From the NCBI GenBank assembly GCA_036490175.1, contig DASXEJ010000245.1:1-50010 (forward strand): a stretch of DNA of 50,010 bases, in the 5' to 3' direction. Positions 16,947 to 26,030 of the stretch are shown piece by piece (within the stretch, counting starts at the first letter, position 1; each line of letters begins with the position of its first letter). The notes beneath the pieces were generated by a model that did no database searches, was not told the origin of the DNA, and was given only the letters and a program-made list of their open reading frames with translations. This DNA is from Pirellulales bacterium. Lineage in GTDB: Bacteria > Planctomycetota > Planctomycetia > Pirellulales > JACPPG01. Both the position numbers and the translations under genes were made by a program.

Positions 16947-18386
16947 ATGATTGCGACCCGTCTTCCCTCGTTGATCAACGATCTGCGCGCCGTGGTCGGC
17001 GTTGACGGCGTGCTAGCGGCGCATGCGGACCTGGTGGTTTACGAGTGCGATGGGTTCGTGATCGAAAAGAATTGCCCGGACGTGGCGGTCTTTCCGCGCA
17101 CGACGGCGCATGTGCAAGCCATCGTCCGGCTGTGCAACGAGTACGACGTTCCGTTCTTGCCGCGCGGGGCCGGCACCAGCTTGGCCGGTGGCTGCCTGCC
17201 CGTCGGCGGCGGCGTGATGATCGTGCTCACGCGGATGAAGGAAATCCTCGAGATCAATCTCCGCGACAAGTATGCCATCGTGCAGCCCGGCGTGGTCAAC
17301 GTCTGGCTGACGCAAGCCTTGAAGGGGACGGGCTACCACTACGCGCCCGACCCATCGAGCCAGGGCGCCTGCACGATTGGCGGCAACGTCGCGACCAATT
17401 CGGGCGGACCGCACACGCTCAAGTATGGCGTCACCGTAAATCACGTGCTGGGTTTGGAGACCGTGCTGGCCGACGGCACCTTGGTCGAGTTCGGCGGGCC
17501 GACGGAAGACAGCTCGGGACTGGACCTGACGGGGCTGATTGTCGGCAGCGAAGGAACGTTGTCTGTCGTCACCAAGGCCTGGGTCCGCTTGACGCGCAAT
17601 CCGCAGGGATGGCGCACCATGCTCGGCATTTTCGAATCGGTCGGCGACGCCACGAATGCGATCAGTGCGATCATCGCGGCGGGGATTATCCCGGCCGCTC
17701 TGGAGCTAATGGATCAAGGGATTTTGGTCGCGGTGGAAGAGGCCTTTCATTTTGGTTTTCCGCTCGATGCGCAGGCGATACTGCTGATCGAGGTCGACGG
17801 TCTGGAAGCGGGACTCGACCAACAGCGCGATCGCATCATCGAGCTGTGCCGCGAGCACAAGGCCCGGGACGTGCGACTGGCAGCATCGGCAGCCGAACGT
17901 TTGTTGCTGTGGAAGTGCCGCAAGCAAGCCTTTGGCGCCGTGGGCCGATTGAGCCCCAGCTATTGCACGCAGGATGGCGTGGTGCCGCGCACCAAGCTGC
18001 CCCATATTCTGGAACGCATCATCGAGATCGGTCACAAGTACGACATACGGATCGTGAACGTGTTCCACGCCGGCGATGGCAATATCCACCCGATACTGCT
18101 GTTCGACGAGCGCAATGCCGAGCAAGTGCGACGCGTGCTGGACGCCAGCGGCGAGATCCTGGAAGAGTGCATCGCCTGTGGCGGCAGCGTGACGGGGGAG
18201 CATGGTATCGGCGTCGAAAAGATCGCGTTCATGCAAAAACTGTTCACCGCGGACGACCTGGACGTGATGGGTCGGGTGCGCGACGCGTTTAATCCGACGG
18301 GCCGTCTGAGCCCCGCGAAAATGCTGCCCACGGCCGGCGCCTGCGGCCTCGAGCGGCAGCACCCCGGGCGGCGGGCGGCCCTATGA
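16947..18386 (+). CDS. glcD: Glycolate oxidase subunit GlcD (FAD-linked)
   Basis: A 479-residue FAD-linked oxidase. The N-terminal FAD_binding_4 domain includes FLPRGAGTSLAGGCLP and PDPSSQGACTIGGNVATNSGG. The C-terminal FAD-oxidase domain ends with the usual NVFHAGDGNIHP (metal/flavin region) and GSVTGEHGIGVEK blocks, then FNPTGRLSPAKMLPT. GlcD oxidises glycolate (or D-lactate) to glyoxylate and passes electrons to the iron-sulfur subunit. It is the first gene of a glcD-glcE-glcF operon. A TATAAT lies upstream. Length and motifs are normal; the choice between glycolate and D-lactate cannot be made from sequence alone. Confidence 0.93.
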   Translation: MIATRLPSLINDLRAVVGVDGVLAAHADLVVYECDGFVIEKNCPDVAVFPRTTAHVQAIVRLCNEYDVPFLPRGAGTSLAGGCLPVGGGVMIVLTRMKEILEINLRDKYAIVQPGVVNVWLTQALKGTGYHYAPDPSSQGACTIGGNVATNSGGPHTLKYGVTVNHVLGLETVLADGTLVEFGGPTEDSSGLDLTGLIVGSEGTLSVVTKAWVRLTRNPQGWRTMLGIFESVGDATNAISAIIAAGIIPAALELMDQGILVAVEEAFHFGFPLDAQAILLIEVDGLEAGLDQQRDRIIELCREHKARDVRLAASAAERLLLWKCRKQAFGAVGRLSPSYCTQDGVVPRTKLPHILERIIEIGHKYDIRIVNVFHAGDGNIHPILLFDERNAEQVRRVLDASGEILEECIACGGSVTGEHGIGVEKIAFMQKLFTADDLDVMGRVRDAFNPTGRLSPAKMLPTAGACGLERQHPGRRAAL

Positions 18387-18449
18387 AATTCAGCTGCTCG
18401 ATATTTGATTCTTATTGATCCATAACCTTTGTCGCTGAGAAATTCTCGC

Positions 18450-19700
18450 GTGACTGTCGCTGCCGCCAATCTGCCGCTGACCGAGACGTTCGCCCCCGCG
18501 AGCCAGCAGGAACTGGCGCAATTGGTGACGCGCGCCAAGGACGCGGGAACTCCGCTTTATCCTCTGGGAGGTGGCACCGGGCTGTCGTTCGGACTTACAG
18601 CGCGCCGGCCAGGGTGGGGAATCGCGACGAGCGAGTTGACGCGCATCGTCGACTATCCTGCTCGCGATATGACGATCACGGTCGAAGCCGGCATCACGTT
18701 CGCCGCGCTAGCCAGCGAATTGGCCCGCGAGGGGCAACGACTGCCGATCGATGTGCCGCAGTCCGTCGAGGCGACTTTGGGAGGCGTGGTTGCCACGGCG
18801 GTCAGCGGACCTCGCCGTTTTGGCTATGGCAGCATGCGTGACTACGTCATCGGCATAAGCGCCGTCGACGGGCGCGGTGTGCCATTCAAGGCGGGCGGGC
18901 GCGTGGTGAAGAATGTCGCGGGATACGATTTCTGCAAACTACTGACCGGCTCGCGCGGCGCGCTGGGCGTGATCACGCAAGTCACATTGAAGCTCTTGCC
19001 GTTGGCCGTGGACACGGCGTTTGTCGTCTGCGACGTGACGGACCTGAGAATCGCCGAGGGGCTACTCGCGGCACTGGTGAATTCCGAGACGGCGCCGGTG
19101 GCGATCGAGCTACTCACGGGCCCGCTGTGGGCTGCCGACCCGGTGCTTGGTTCCGTTTCACGTTCCATCGCTGGCCGCCTCGTCGTGGGATTGGAAGGAA
19201 CCGAAGCCGAGGTGACCTGGATGACGGAACAATTGTCGCGCGAGTGGCGCGCCTTGGGCGTCCAGCAACCGCGTGTGATACGCGGCGCGGAAGCCGGCAC
19301 GCTCTGGTCGCGGCTGGTCGAGTTCCCGGTCGCTGACGATCCGCCGCTGGTGGTCAAAGCCAGCGTACTTCCCAGCCGCCTGACGCAATTCGTCGAGAGT
19401 GCCATCGCCCTCGATCCGGAATGCTCGATTCAGGCCCATGCCGGCAAGGGGACCGTCAAGGTGCGCTGCGCCGAGTTTGCGGCCGCCGATACACTGCGGA
19501 TATTGGTGCGCGGACTGCGTCCTGCGGCCGTCAAGGCGGGCGGGAATGCCTGCGTCTATGCTTGCCCCGCCTCCACCGAGTTGACGCATCAAGCCGTTTG
19601 GGGTCCGATGGGCTCCGACGCGGCCTTGATGCGGGCTGTAAAATCGAAGCTAGACCCGCAAGGCCTGCTGAACCCTGGATTAGCTGCTTTCGAATGCTAA
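18450..19700 (+). CDS. glcE: Glycolate oxidase subunit GlcE (FAD-binding)
   Basis: A 416-residue FAD-binding protein with PLGGGTGLSFGL near the N-terminus, then VPQSVEATLGGVVATAVSGPRRFGYG, and VKNVAGYDFCKLLTGSRGALGVIT, all typical of GlcE. It lacks the large metal-containing half of GlcD, as expected. It acts with GlcD and GlcF in glycolate oxidation. I chose the GTG at 18450, preceded by GAGAAA, over a TTG at 18429. It starts 63 bases after glcD and its stop overlaps the start of glcF by seven bases, so translation is probably coupled. Confidence 0.9.
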   Translation: MTVAAANLPLTETFAPASQQELAQLVTRAKDAGTPLYPLGGGTGLSFGLTARRPGWGIATSELTRIVDYPARDMTITVEAGITFAALASELAREGQRLPIDVPQSVEATLGGVVATAVSGPRRFGYGSMRDYVIGISAVDGRGVPFKAGGRVVKNVAGYDFCKLLTGSRGALGVITQVTLKLLPLAVDTAFVVCDVTDLRIAEGLLAALVNSETAPVAIELLTGPLWAADPVLGSVSRSIAGRLVVGLEGTEAEVTWMTEQLSREWRALGVQQPRVIRGAEAGTLWSRLVEFPVADDPPLVVKASVLPSRLTQFVESAIALDPECSIQAHAGKGTVKVRCAEFAAADTLRILVRGLRPAAVKAGGNACVYACPASTELTHQAVWGPMGSDAALMRAVKSKLDPQGLLNPGLAAFEC

Positions 19701-21094
19701 CCGAACCAACCGACGAACTTGCCTCTACGCCCGATGCTACGCCCACACCGGCGACGCACGGCCATTCGTTGCCGCTCGCTGGCCGCGTTCCGTCTGGCAA
19801 TGCGCCGCATCTTCGTCCTGGCGAGAATATCGACTACGGACTGTTTCTGGATTGCGTGCATTGCGGCCTGTGTACGGCCTCTTGCCCAACCTACTTGGAG
19901 TTAGGGAACGAAAATGACAGCCCGCGGGGGCGTATCTATTTGATGCGCGCTGTCACGGATGGACGGCTGCCGTTGTCGACCGACGTGAAACGGCATTTGG
20001 AGCTGTGCCTCGACTGCCGCGCGTGCGAAACGGCCTGTCCGTCCGGCGTGCAATACGGCAAGCTGATCGAGCCGTTTCGCGTGGCGATGGAAGAGCAGAG
20101 CGACGGGCCGAGCAAGAGTAGCGACTGGTTTCACAGGTACATTTTGTTTGGGCTGTTTACACGTCCGAACTTGATGCGCCGTTTGCTGATACCGGCCCGC
20201 ATTGCACAGCGTCTGGGATTGGTCCGCGCGGCCGAGGCGTTGCGCCTCACGCATCTGCTGCCGCCGCGGCTGCGGCGTTTGGTCGAGATGCTTCCTCCGG
20301 CGCAGCGTCCGGGGCCGGCGTTGCCGAGCTTTTTGCCGGCCATCGGCAAGCGCCGCGCGCGGGTGGCCCTGTTTACCGGCTGCGTGGCCGACGTGATGTT
20401 CCGGCCTACGCATTGGGCGACGGCACGTGTGCTGCAACAGAACGGCTGCGACGTGCTGGTGCCGCAAGATCAGAAGTGTTGCGGCGCCATCCACTTTCAC
20501 GCGGGCGCCAGTGTCCCGGCCCGGTCGTTGGCGGATGAAAACCTGGCCGCATTCGACTATCGCAACGTCGACGCGATCATCGTCAACGTGGCCGGTTGCG
20601 GGGCAATGCTGAAGGACTACGGCCACCACTGGCACGACGCGCGGCAGGCCGAGCGCAGTGAGTTCGCCGCCAAGGTGAAGGACGTGAGCGAGTTTCTAGA
20701 TTCGTTGGGCCTGATTCCGCCAGAGGGAGAAATCCCGCTCACGGCCACCTACCACGATGCCTGCCACTTGGGCCATGCGCAGAAGATTCGCGAAGCGCCG
20801 CGGCGGTTGCTTAGCAAGATTCCCGGTCTGACATTGGTCGACTTGCCCGAGACCGAGGTCTGCTGCGGCGCGGCGGGCACATACAACCTGACCGAGCCCG
20901 AGATGTCGGCCCGGCTAAGTCGGCGCAAGCTGGACAACATTCTCAAGACCGGCAGCCGTGTGGTACTGACCGGCAATGCCGGCTGCTTGCTGCAGATCAT
21001 GCGCGAGGCGCACAATCAGGGAGAGCGCTTGCTGGTCGCACACCCGATGGACCTGCTCGATCTGAGCTACCAAGGCAAACAGCCGCAATGGTAG
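19694..21094 (+). CDS. glcF: Glycolate oxidase iron-sulfur subunit GlcF
   Basis: A 466-residue protein with two 4Fe-4S motifs: CVHCGLCTASCP (Cys54, 57, 60, 64) and CLDCRACETACP (Cys105, 108, 111, 115). The C-terminal half has two CCG-domain motifs (QKCCGAIHFHAG and VCCGAAGTYN). It transfers electrons from GlcDE to the quinone pool. The start ATG at 19694 overlaps the glcE stop in ATGCTAA. A frame extension to 19421 exists but lies inside glcE and is rejected. The operon seems to end here. Confidence 0.93.
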   Translation: MLTEPTDELASTPDATPTPATHGHSLPLAGRVPSGNAPHLRPGENIDYGLFLDCVHCGLCTASCPTYLELGNENDSPRGRIYLMRAVTDGRLPLSTDVKRHLELCLDCRACETACPSGVQYGKLIEPFRVAMEEQSDGPSKSSDWFHRYILFGLFTRPNLMRRLLIPARIAQRLGLVRAAEALRLTHLLPPRLRRLVEMLPPAQRPGPALPSFLPAIGKRRARVALFTGCVADVMFRPTHWATARVLQQNGCDVLVPQDQKCCGAIHFHAGASVPARSLADENLAAFDYRNVDAIIVNVAGCGAMLKDYGHHWHDARQAERSEFAAKVKDVSEFLDSLGLIPPEGEIPLTATYHDACHLGHAQKIREAPRRLLSKIPGLTLVDLPETEVCCGAAGTYNLTEPEMSARLSRRKLDNILKTGSRVVLTGNAGCLLQIMREAHNQGERLLVAHPMDLLDLSYQGKQPQW

Positions 21095-21161
21095 CGGGTA
21101 CTGGGTTGTGTTCTTAACGATCCAAGCGCGATCATTGGATGAGACTTCGCGCGCCATGAGT

Positions 21162-21191
21162 TTCAAAGAACCACTACCGCGTTTCTTTGAA
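21162..21191. terminator. Weak hairpin after glcF
   Basis: TTCAAAGAA and TTCTTTGAA form a perfect 9-base stem with a 12-base loop, 67 bases beyond the glcF stop. No T-tract follows, so terminator function is uncertain. Confidence 0.4.
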
Positions 21192-21297
21192 TCTTATTGG
21201 TGTGATTCGTGCCATTCGTGGTTGCTTGTCTGCTCGATCCGGCTTGTTGTCGAAGGGTAATACAGAAAATTTTGAACCACGAATCGCACGAATAAGA
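21190..21297. repeat. Dispersed inverted repeat, CACGAAT family, copy C
   Basis: Arms GTGTGATTCGTGCCATTCGT and AACCACGAATCGCACGAATA, about 50 bases apart, in the opposite order to copies A, B and D. It lies between glcF (plus) and the kinase gene (minus), which converge. Confidence 0.75.
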
Positions 21298-21364
21298 AGG
21301 GGAGTTGGGCGCAAGGCTGAATCGCGCCGACGGTTTTGCGGCATGGTGATTGTCAGCGTGGGTA

Positions 21365-22306
21365 CTATCGCGCCGGTCCGCCGTACTCTTCCGCCAGTTG
21401 AGCGATTTCGAGCGAGGTGAGATGCTGGATGACCTCGCGCGCTGTTTGCGGGCGGCGCAGAGGCTCTTTGGCAAGCATGGCATGTACCAGCTGTGATATC
21501 TCGGTAGGCACAGCCGGCGCGAGCTCGCGCAGATCTACCGGCGCGAGTTGACGATGCATGGTGATGAGCGCCGCCGCGCTTGGCGCCTCGAACGGTTGCC
21601 GGCCGCTGAGCATTTCGTAGAGAACCGCGCCCAGGCTGAAGATGTCGCTACGGATGTCGCACCGCAGAGCGGAAAGCAGCATTTCAGGTGCCATGTAGCG
21701 AGGCGTGCCCATCACAGTGGGATCGATGGTCCGGTCCTCGTCGGCCGGACGGCGGGCAAAGCCAAGGTCGATCAGCGTCGCATGTCCACTGGTAGAAACA
21801 ATAATATTCGCCGGCTTGACGTCAGCGTGCGTCCAGCCCGCGGCGTCGAACGCGTCGAGCGCTTGGGCCACCTGGCGTGCCACCCACAACGCGAACGTAA
21901 TGTTCTCAGCGCCGGCGTCACGATGGGCGAGCCGGGTAGCAAGCGTTCCCCCATCGAGCCAGGGCATGACGGTGTAATAGGGTGCGACTTCGGTGTGCGC
22001 ACTGAGAACGGGCACAACATGCGGACTGCTTACCGCGCGGCCGACACGTGCCTCGCGTCGCAGGCAACCGACGGCGCGTGGATCCGCCTCGTACAAGGGC
22101 TTAAGACGTTTCACGGCGTGCGCCGCAACACAGCCCGGTGCGCTGCCGACGGGCCGCGCCCGATAAACTTGCGAGAATTCCCCTGCGGACGCCAGTTCCA
22201 TCAGCTCCCAGCCGTCCAAGTGCTCGGCTGTGGCGCTGTGCTCTGGATGCGCCGGATTAGCCGCACGCGCGCGAGAAGTTCGGGAGCCTTGCAGGCTGCG
22301 TGCCAT
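21365..22306 (-). CDS. Soluble Ser/Thr protein kinase (non-RD)
   Basis: A 313-residue Hanks-type kinase with no membrane segment. Glycine loop SAGEFSQVY (40-48), ATP lysine Lys66 in HAVKRLK, catalytic loop HADVKPANII (160-169; Asp162, Lys164, Asn167 kept, but the HRD arginine is replaced by Ala), DLG at 180-182 instead of DFG, then GTPRYMAPE and DIFSLGAVLYEMLSGRQPF. Planctomycetes carry many such kinases. Loss of the arginine makes it a non-RD enzyme, usually not controlled by activation-loop phosphorylation. The start ATG at 22306 is chosen; an in-frame extension to 22495 has no kinase-like content. It may be co-transcribed with nothing: the ABC genes lie 271 bases upstream. Confidence 0.85.
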   Translation of the reverse strand: MARSLQGSRTSRARAANPAHPEHSATAEHLDGWELMELASAGEFSQVYRARPVGSAPGCVAAHAVKRLKPLYEADPRAVGCLRREARVGRAVSSPHVVPVLSAHTEVAPYYTVMPWLDGGTLATRLAHRDAGAENITFALWVARQVAQALDAFDAAGWTHADVKPANIIVSTSGHATLIDLGFARRPADEDRTIDPTVMGTPRYMAPEMLLSALRCDIRSDIFSLGAVLYEMLSGRQPFEAPSAAALITMHRQLAPVDLRELAPAVPTEISQLVHAMLAKEPLRRPQTAREVIQHLTSLEIAQLAEEYGGPAR

Positions 22307-22577
22307 CGTGAACTTAAGAGCGAATGAAAGGCGGAAGGGGGCGGCGGGAATTATCGAGCCGGAATGTCGCCTATCAAGTGCCATCGGCAACGTGCGCTGA
22401 GAAGTTTTGCCAAATGTACGAAAAAGCGACTCGTGCGCCCTGACTGGCCTCGATTCGCCTGACATGGGCTGCCCAGTTGCGCGAAGGCTAGGCACTGCTT
22501 AACAAGCGGGCAGCAGCCGACTCATCGCGGTGGATTACCATCCTTGGTTCATTCGACAGCGTTCATTGTTTACGTCG

Positions 22578-23531
22578 CTACCCGTCGGATCGTGCCAGGC
22601 CGCGGCGGCGCAAGAGTTCGTCGACCAAAGCACCAACGAGCAGTGCGGCGCCGATCACGGTGTATTCCAGCTCCGACGGGACGCCCCACATTTTGGTGAA
22701 GTTCGGCAGGATCCAGAGAATGGCCGTGCCAATGATGATGCCCAGCACGTTCCCTTCGCCGCCACGCAGGCTGCAACCGCCCAAGACCGCGCCGGCGATG
22801 GCATATAGCTCGAAGAAACTGCCGGTGCTGCTCGGTTGAACCGAGTTTTCTTCCATCAGAAACAGGACGCTGAACAGGGCGGCCAACGTCGAACAGATCA
22901 CGTAGGCCGAGATCCGATAGCGATCCACGGCAATGCCCGAGTAACGGGCCGCCTGCTCATTGCTGCCGACGGCGAACAGGTATCTTCCGTAGACGCTCAG
23001 ATGCAGCCCGACCGCGGCAATCGCGGCTAGCACCAAAAAGATCACGAGCGCCATGGGCAGGCCGAGCAGGTCTTTGCCTTTGGCTAGCCAGTGTTTCCAA
23101 GTCTCGAAGTCTGTGCCGAGGCCCTTGTTCTGGCCGCCGGCCAGCCAGCGCGCCGCGCCGCGGTAGATGAACAAGCCACATAACGTCACGACAAAGGCCT
23201 GCACACGCAGCTTTGTGACAAGCAGCCCGTTCACCAGTCCGATAAGCGCACCGAGCGCAAGCACGGCGCCAATCGCTGCCAGGGGGTGCCAATGATAGTC
23301 GACCAGCAGCATAGCCACGATCGTCGTACACAGCCCCACGACCGAGCCGATCGATAGATCGATACCGCCGGTGATGATCAAGACGCCGGCCCCAAGGCTG
23401 AGGATGCCGTACAGGCCGATGCGTTTGCCCAGGTTGAAATGATTGTAAACGCTGCGAGCGCCCGGATCGGCCAGCAGCAGCAGCGCATAAATCACCAACA
23501 GAAAAAAAAACAACCCGAGCAGCTTCTTCAT
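22578..23531 (-). CDS. Sugar ABC transporter permease (CUT2/RbsC type)
   Basis: A 317-residue polytopic membrane protein with the RbsC family blocks GILSLGAGVLIITGGIDLSIGSVVGL, LRVQAFVVTLCGLFIYRGAARWL and YAIAGAVLGGCSLRGGEGNVLGI, and about eight to ten hydrophobic helices. It forms the membrane channel of a CUT2-type (ribose-family) importer. Its start overlaps the end of the ATPase gene by four bases (ATGA), so the two are translationally coupled. The substrate sugar cannot be told from sequence. It is the last gene of the operon, which begins with the binding protein at 27873. Confidence 0.92.
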   Translation of the reverse strand: MKKLLGLFFFLLVIYALLLLADPGARSVYNHFNLGKRIGLYGILSLGAGVLIITGGIDLSIGSVVGLCTTIVAMLLVDYHWHPLAAIGAVLALGALIGLVNGLLVTKLRVQAFVVTLCGLFIYRGAARWLAGGQNKGLGTDFETWKHWLAKGKDLLGLPMALVIFLVLAAIAAVGLHLSVYGRYLFAVGSNEQAARYSGIAVDRYRISAYVICSTLAALFSVLFLMEENSVQPSSTGSFFELYAIAGAVLGGCSLRGGEGNVLGIIIGTAILWILPNFTKMWGVPSELEYTVIGAALLVGALVDELLRRRGLARSDG

Positions 23532-25171
23532 ACGGTCGCGTCTCCGCCTGTCGCCAGGTTCATGACAGCCTGTTGGGAAAGCTCATGTCGCGCAAGTTGA
23601 CCGGCCAACTCTCCCTGATGCATGACCAGCACGCGGTCGCTCAGGCCGAGAATCTCTTCCAGGTCGCTCGAAATCATCAGGATGCCCACGCCACTATGGG
23701 TCAGCTCGTCCATCAAGGCATAGATTTCGCTCTTGGCGCCGACGTCGACGCCGCGGGTGGGTTCGTCGAGGATCAGCAGCTTGGGTTGCCGCGCCAGCCA
23801 CTTAGCGAGCACTACTTTTTGCTGATTGCCGCCGCTAAGTAGACCGACGGTTTTGTCGATGCCGGCGGTGCGAATCGTTAGCTGTCGGCACATGCGCTCG
23901 GCCAGCGCCCGTTCGTCGCGACGGCGGACGATCCCGCAGCGGCTGATAAAATCGAGCGAAGCCAGGCTGATGTTGCGGCGCACCGATTCGGCCAGCAGCA
24001 AACCTTCGATACGGCGGTCCTCGGGCACAAGAAACAGTCCTGCGGCGATCGCATCGGCGGGGGTACGCACCACCAGCGGCTGTCCTGCCACGCGCATAGT
24101 GCCGGCCGTCAGGCGGCGAATGCCGAACAGCGCCTGGGCAAGCTCCGTGCGCCCGGCGCCAACCAGACCGGCCAGGCCGACAACCTCGCCGCGCTCGACG
24201 CGCAAGTCGATTCCGCGCTGCTGTCGCGGCGTGATCTTCAGGCCTGTGACTTCGAGCGCCGGTGGTGATCCCACGTGCGATACGGCCGTGGCGAGTGCCT
24301 TCTGCGGCACGTCGTTGCTCGGCTTGCCCTCGGCTTTACTTCCACGTACGAAGAATTGCTTCAAGTCGCGGCCGATCATTAGTTGCACGAGCGCCGCGTG
24401 ATTGATTTCGTGGCGAGCGAGCTGGCCGGCGTTACGGCCATCGCGCAAGACAGTGACGCGGTCAGCGATTTCCTGCACCTCGGGCAGCCGGTGCGAGATA
24501 TACAACACGGCTACGCCGGAGCTTTTCAGATCGCGAATCACGGCGAACAGCCGCTCACAGTCGCGCGCGGAAAGGCTGGATGTCGGCTCGTCCATGATCA
24601 AAACGCGCGATTGCAAACAGAGCGAGCGGGCGATCTCGACTAACTGCTGCTGGCCGATCGAGAGCCGGTTGACTGTCGTACGTGGGCTGGCCGAGAGACC
24701 CAATCGTTGGGTGATCGACTCGGCCTCGGCATACATGCGCCGATCGAGAATTCTTAGGGGTCCGCCGCGCGTCGGCTCGCGGCCCAGGAAAATATTTCCG
24801 GCCACGTCCAGGCTTTGCGCCAGGTTCAGCTCTTGATGGATCAGCGTAATGCCGGCTCGCTGCGCCTCTTGGACCGTGCCGAGGCGGACCGACCGACCGT
24901 CGAGAGAAATCTCGCCGGCGTCGGGTGTGTAGACTCCGCCCAGGATCTTCATCAAGGTCGACTTGCCGGCCCCGTTTTCGCCGACCACACACAGCACCTC
25001 GCCGGCCTGTAGGTCTAGCTGTACGTCGTCGAGGGCCTTGATGCCGGGAAACGACTTACTAATGTGCCGCGCTATCAGCAGCGGAGACGTCCCGACGGAC
25101 ATTGCCACAGACTCCGGGGAGTCGCTTTGTTGACGGTCGGGCATGGGGCTGGCGGGCGTTGGCGCGGGCAT
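23528..25171 (-). CDS. Sugar ABC transporter ATP-binding protein (RbsA/MglA type)
   Basis: A 547-residue protein with two ABC domains in tandem. Domain 1: Walker A GENGAGKST, signature LSIGQQQLVEIARS, Walker B VLIMDEPTSSLS. Domain 2: degenerate P-loop GLVGAGRTELAQALFG, signature LSGGNQQKVVLAKWL, Walker B LLILDEPTRGVD. This is the fused architecture of CUT2 importers. It powers sugar import through the permease encoded next. The start ATG at 25171 has AAGGGG three bases upstream and lies only seven bases after the preceding gene; an ATG at 25102 with GGAG is an alternative that removes a Pro/Ser-rich leader. About 40 residues longer than usual because of that leader and an insertion near residue 265. 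Confidence 0.92.
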   Translation of the reverse strand: MPAPTPASPMPDRQQSDSPESVAMSVGTSPLLIARHISKSFPGIKALDDVQLDLQAGEVLCVVGENGAGKSTLMKILGGVYTPDAGEISLDGRSVRLGTVQEAQRAGITLIHQELNLAQSLDVAGNIFLGREPTRGGPLRILDRRMYAEAESITQRLGLSASPRTTVNRLSIGQQQLVEIARSLCLQSRVLIMDEPTSSLSARDCERLFAVIRDLKSSGVAVLYISHRLPEVQEIADRVTVLRDGRNAGQLARHEINHAALVQLMIGRDLKQFFVRGSKAEGKPSNDVPQKALATAVSHVGSPPALEVTGLKITPRQQRGIDLRVERGEVVGLAGLVGAGRTELAQALFGIRRLTAGTMRVAGQPLVVRTPADAIAAGLFLVPEDRRIEGLLLAESVRRNISLASLDFISRCGIVRRRDERALAERMCRQLTIRTAGIDKTVGLLSGGNQQKVVLAKWLARQPKLLILDEPTRGVDVGAKSEIYALMDELTHSGVGILMISSDLEEILGLSDRVLVMHQGELAGQLARHELSQQAVMNLATGGDATV

Positions 25172-25178
25172 AAGCCCC

Positions 25179-25949
25179 TTATACTAATCCGCCTTCGGGC
25201 ACTTGGCGATTGATGGCGACGAGTCGATATCCGCAAATCCGGTAGGGGAGCAACGTCATGCCGATGACGACTGCGACCAATCCTATATAGAGCGCCACGA
25301 TCTCACCCTCGGTCGCGCTGCTCGCCGCGGCAACGGCGACCAGCAGTGGGGTAGAAACAAGCAGCCGCCACAGAAATCGGGTCGTCCCCAACACTGCCCA
25401 TACGACGATCCAGCACGTCGCCGTGGAACAGGCGGCGATTGCCACGAGGTCCCTTTGATTGGGGACCGGAATGGGGAGCCATGTCGCCGCGATGGGCAGT
25501 AATGCGATCCCCATCGCAACGATCGTGACGACGGCGAGCATCTCGGCCAGAGAAAACTGCATGGCCCACGGCCAAGTGCCGAACGGTCCGCCGGACGTTG
25601 CAGTCTGGATTCGCATGCCGCGTCTCCGGACGAGCAACGCCAGGGCGAAAACCAGGATACCCGTCGTCAGCAACAGCATGCCACCATTCCTGTCGAGCCC
25701 GACTACCCCAAATAGAAGGCGAAACAGTACGGCTGCCAGGACAAGTTTAGCACCCTGCTGAAACAACCTTGCATGCGGCGGCATGACTAACCACAGCGAA
25801 ATCAGGCACGTCTGGCTCGTCCACAGCCCGAGAACCAGAACTTTCCCCAGAGGCACCGCAATGACCGAGTTATCTAGCCACGCAAGCCACGGCGCCGTGA
25901 GAATATGGCACAGCACGAGGAAAATCGTTACCACGGTTTGTGATTTCAT
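25179..25949 (-). CDS. Polytopic membrane protein A inside the sugar ABC operon
   Basis: A 256-residue protein with about seven hydrophobic helices. A conserved-looking planctomycete block is QFSLAEMLAVVTIVAMG in the middle, and the end is YRICGYRLVAINRQ. It shares both marks with the next gene upstream (QFSIAGLLLLTCLVA, RTCGYRLTVGN), so the two are paralogues. It ends seven bases before the ATPase gene, which makes co-transcription very likely. No Shine-Dalgarno is visible before the ATG at 25949. CUT2 operons do not normally include such proteins. Function unknown. Confidence 0.75.
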   Translation of the reverse strand: MKSQTVVTIFLVLCHILTAPWLAWLDNSVIAVPLGKVLVLGLWTSQTCLISLWLVMPPHARLFQQGAKLVLAAVLFRLLFGVVGLDRNGGMLLLTTGILVFALALLVRRRGMRIQTATSGGPFGTWPWAMQFSLAEMLAVVTIVAMGIALLPIAATWLPIPVPNQRDLVAIAACSTATCWIVVWAVLGTTRFLWRLLVSTPLLVAVAAASSATEGEIVALYIGLVAVVIGMTLLPYRICGYRLVAINRQVPEGGLV

Positions 25950-26030
25950 GGCGTGCGCGCGACGGCAAATTTGTTTCCGGTCTGCACCGTGTCTTCGAAA
26001 TGATGCCGATTCAATCGTGGGGCCCGCGCG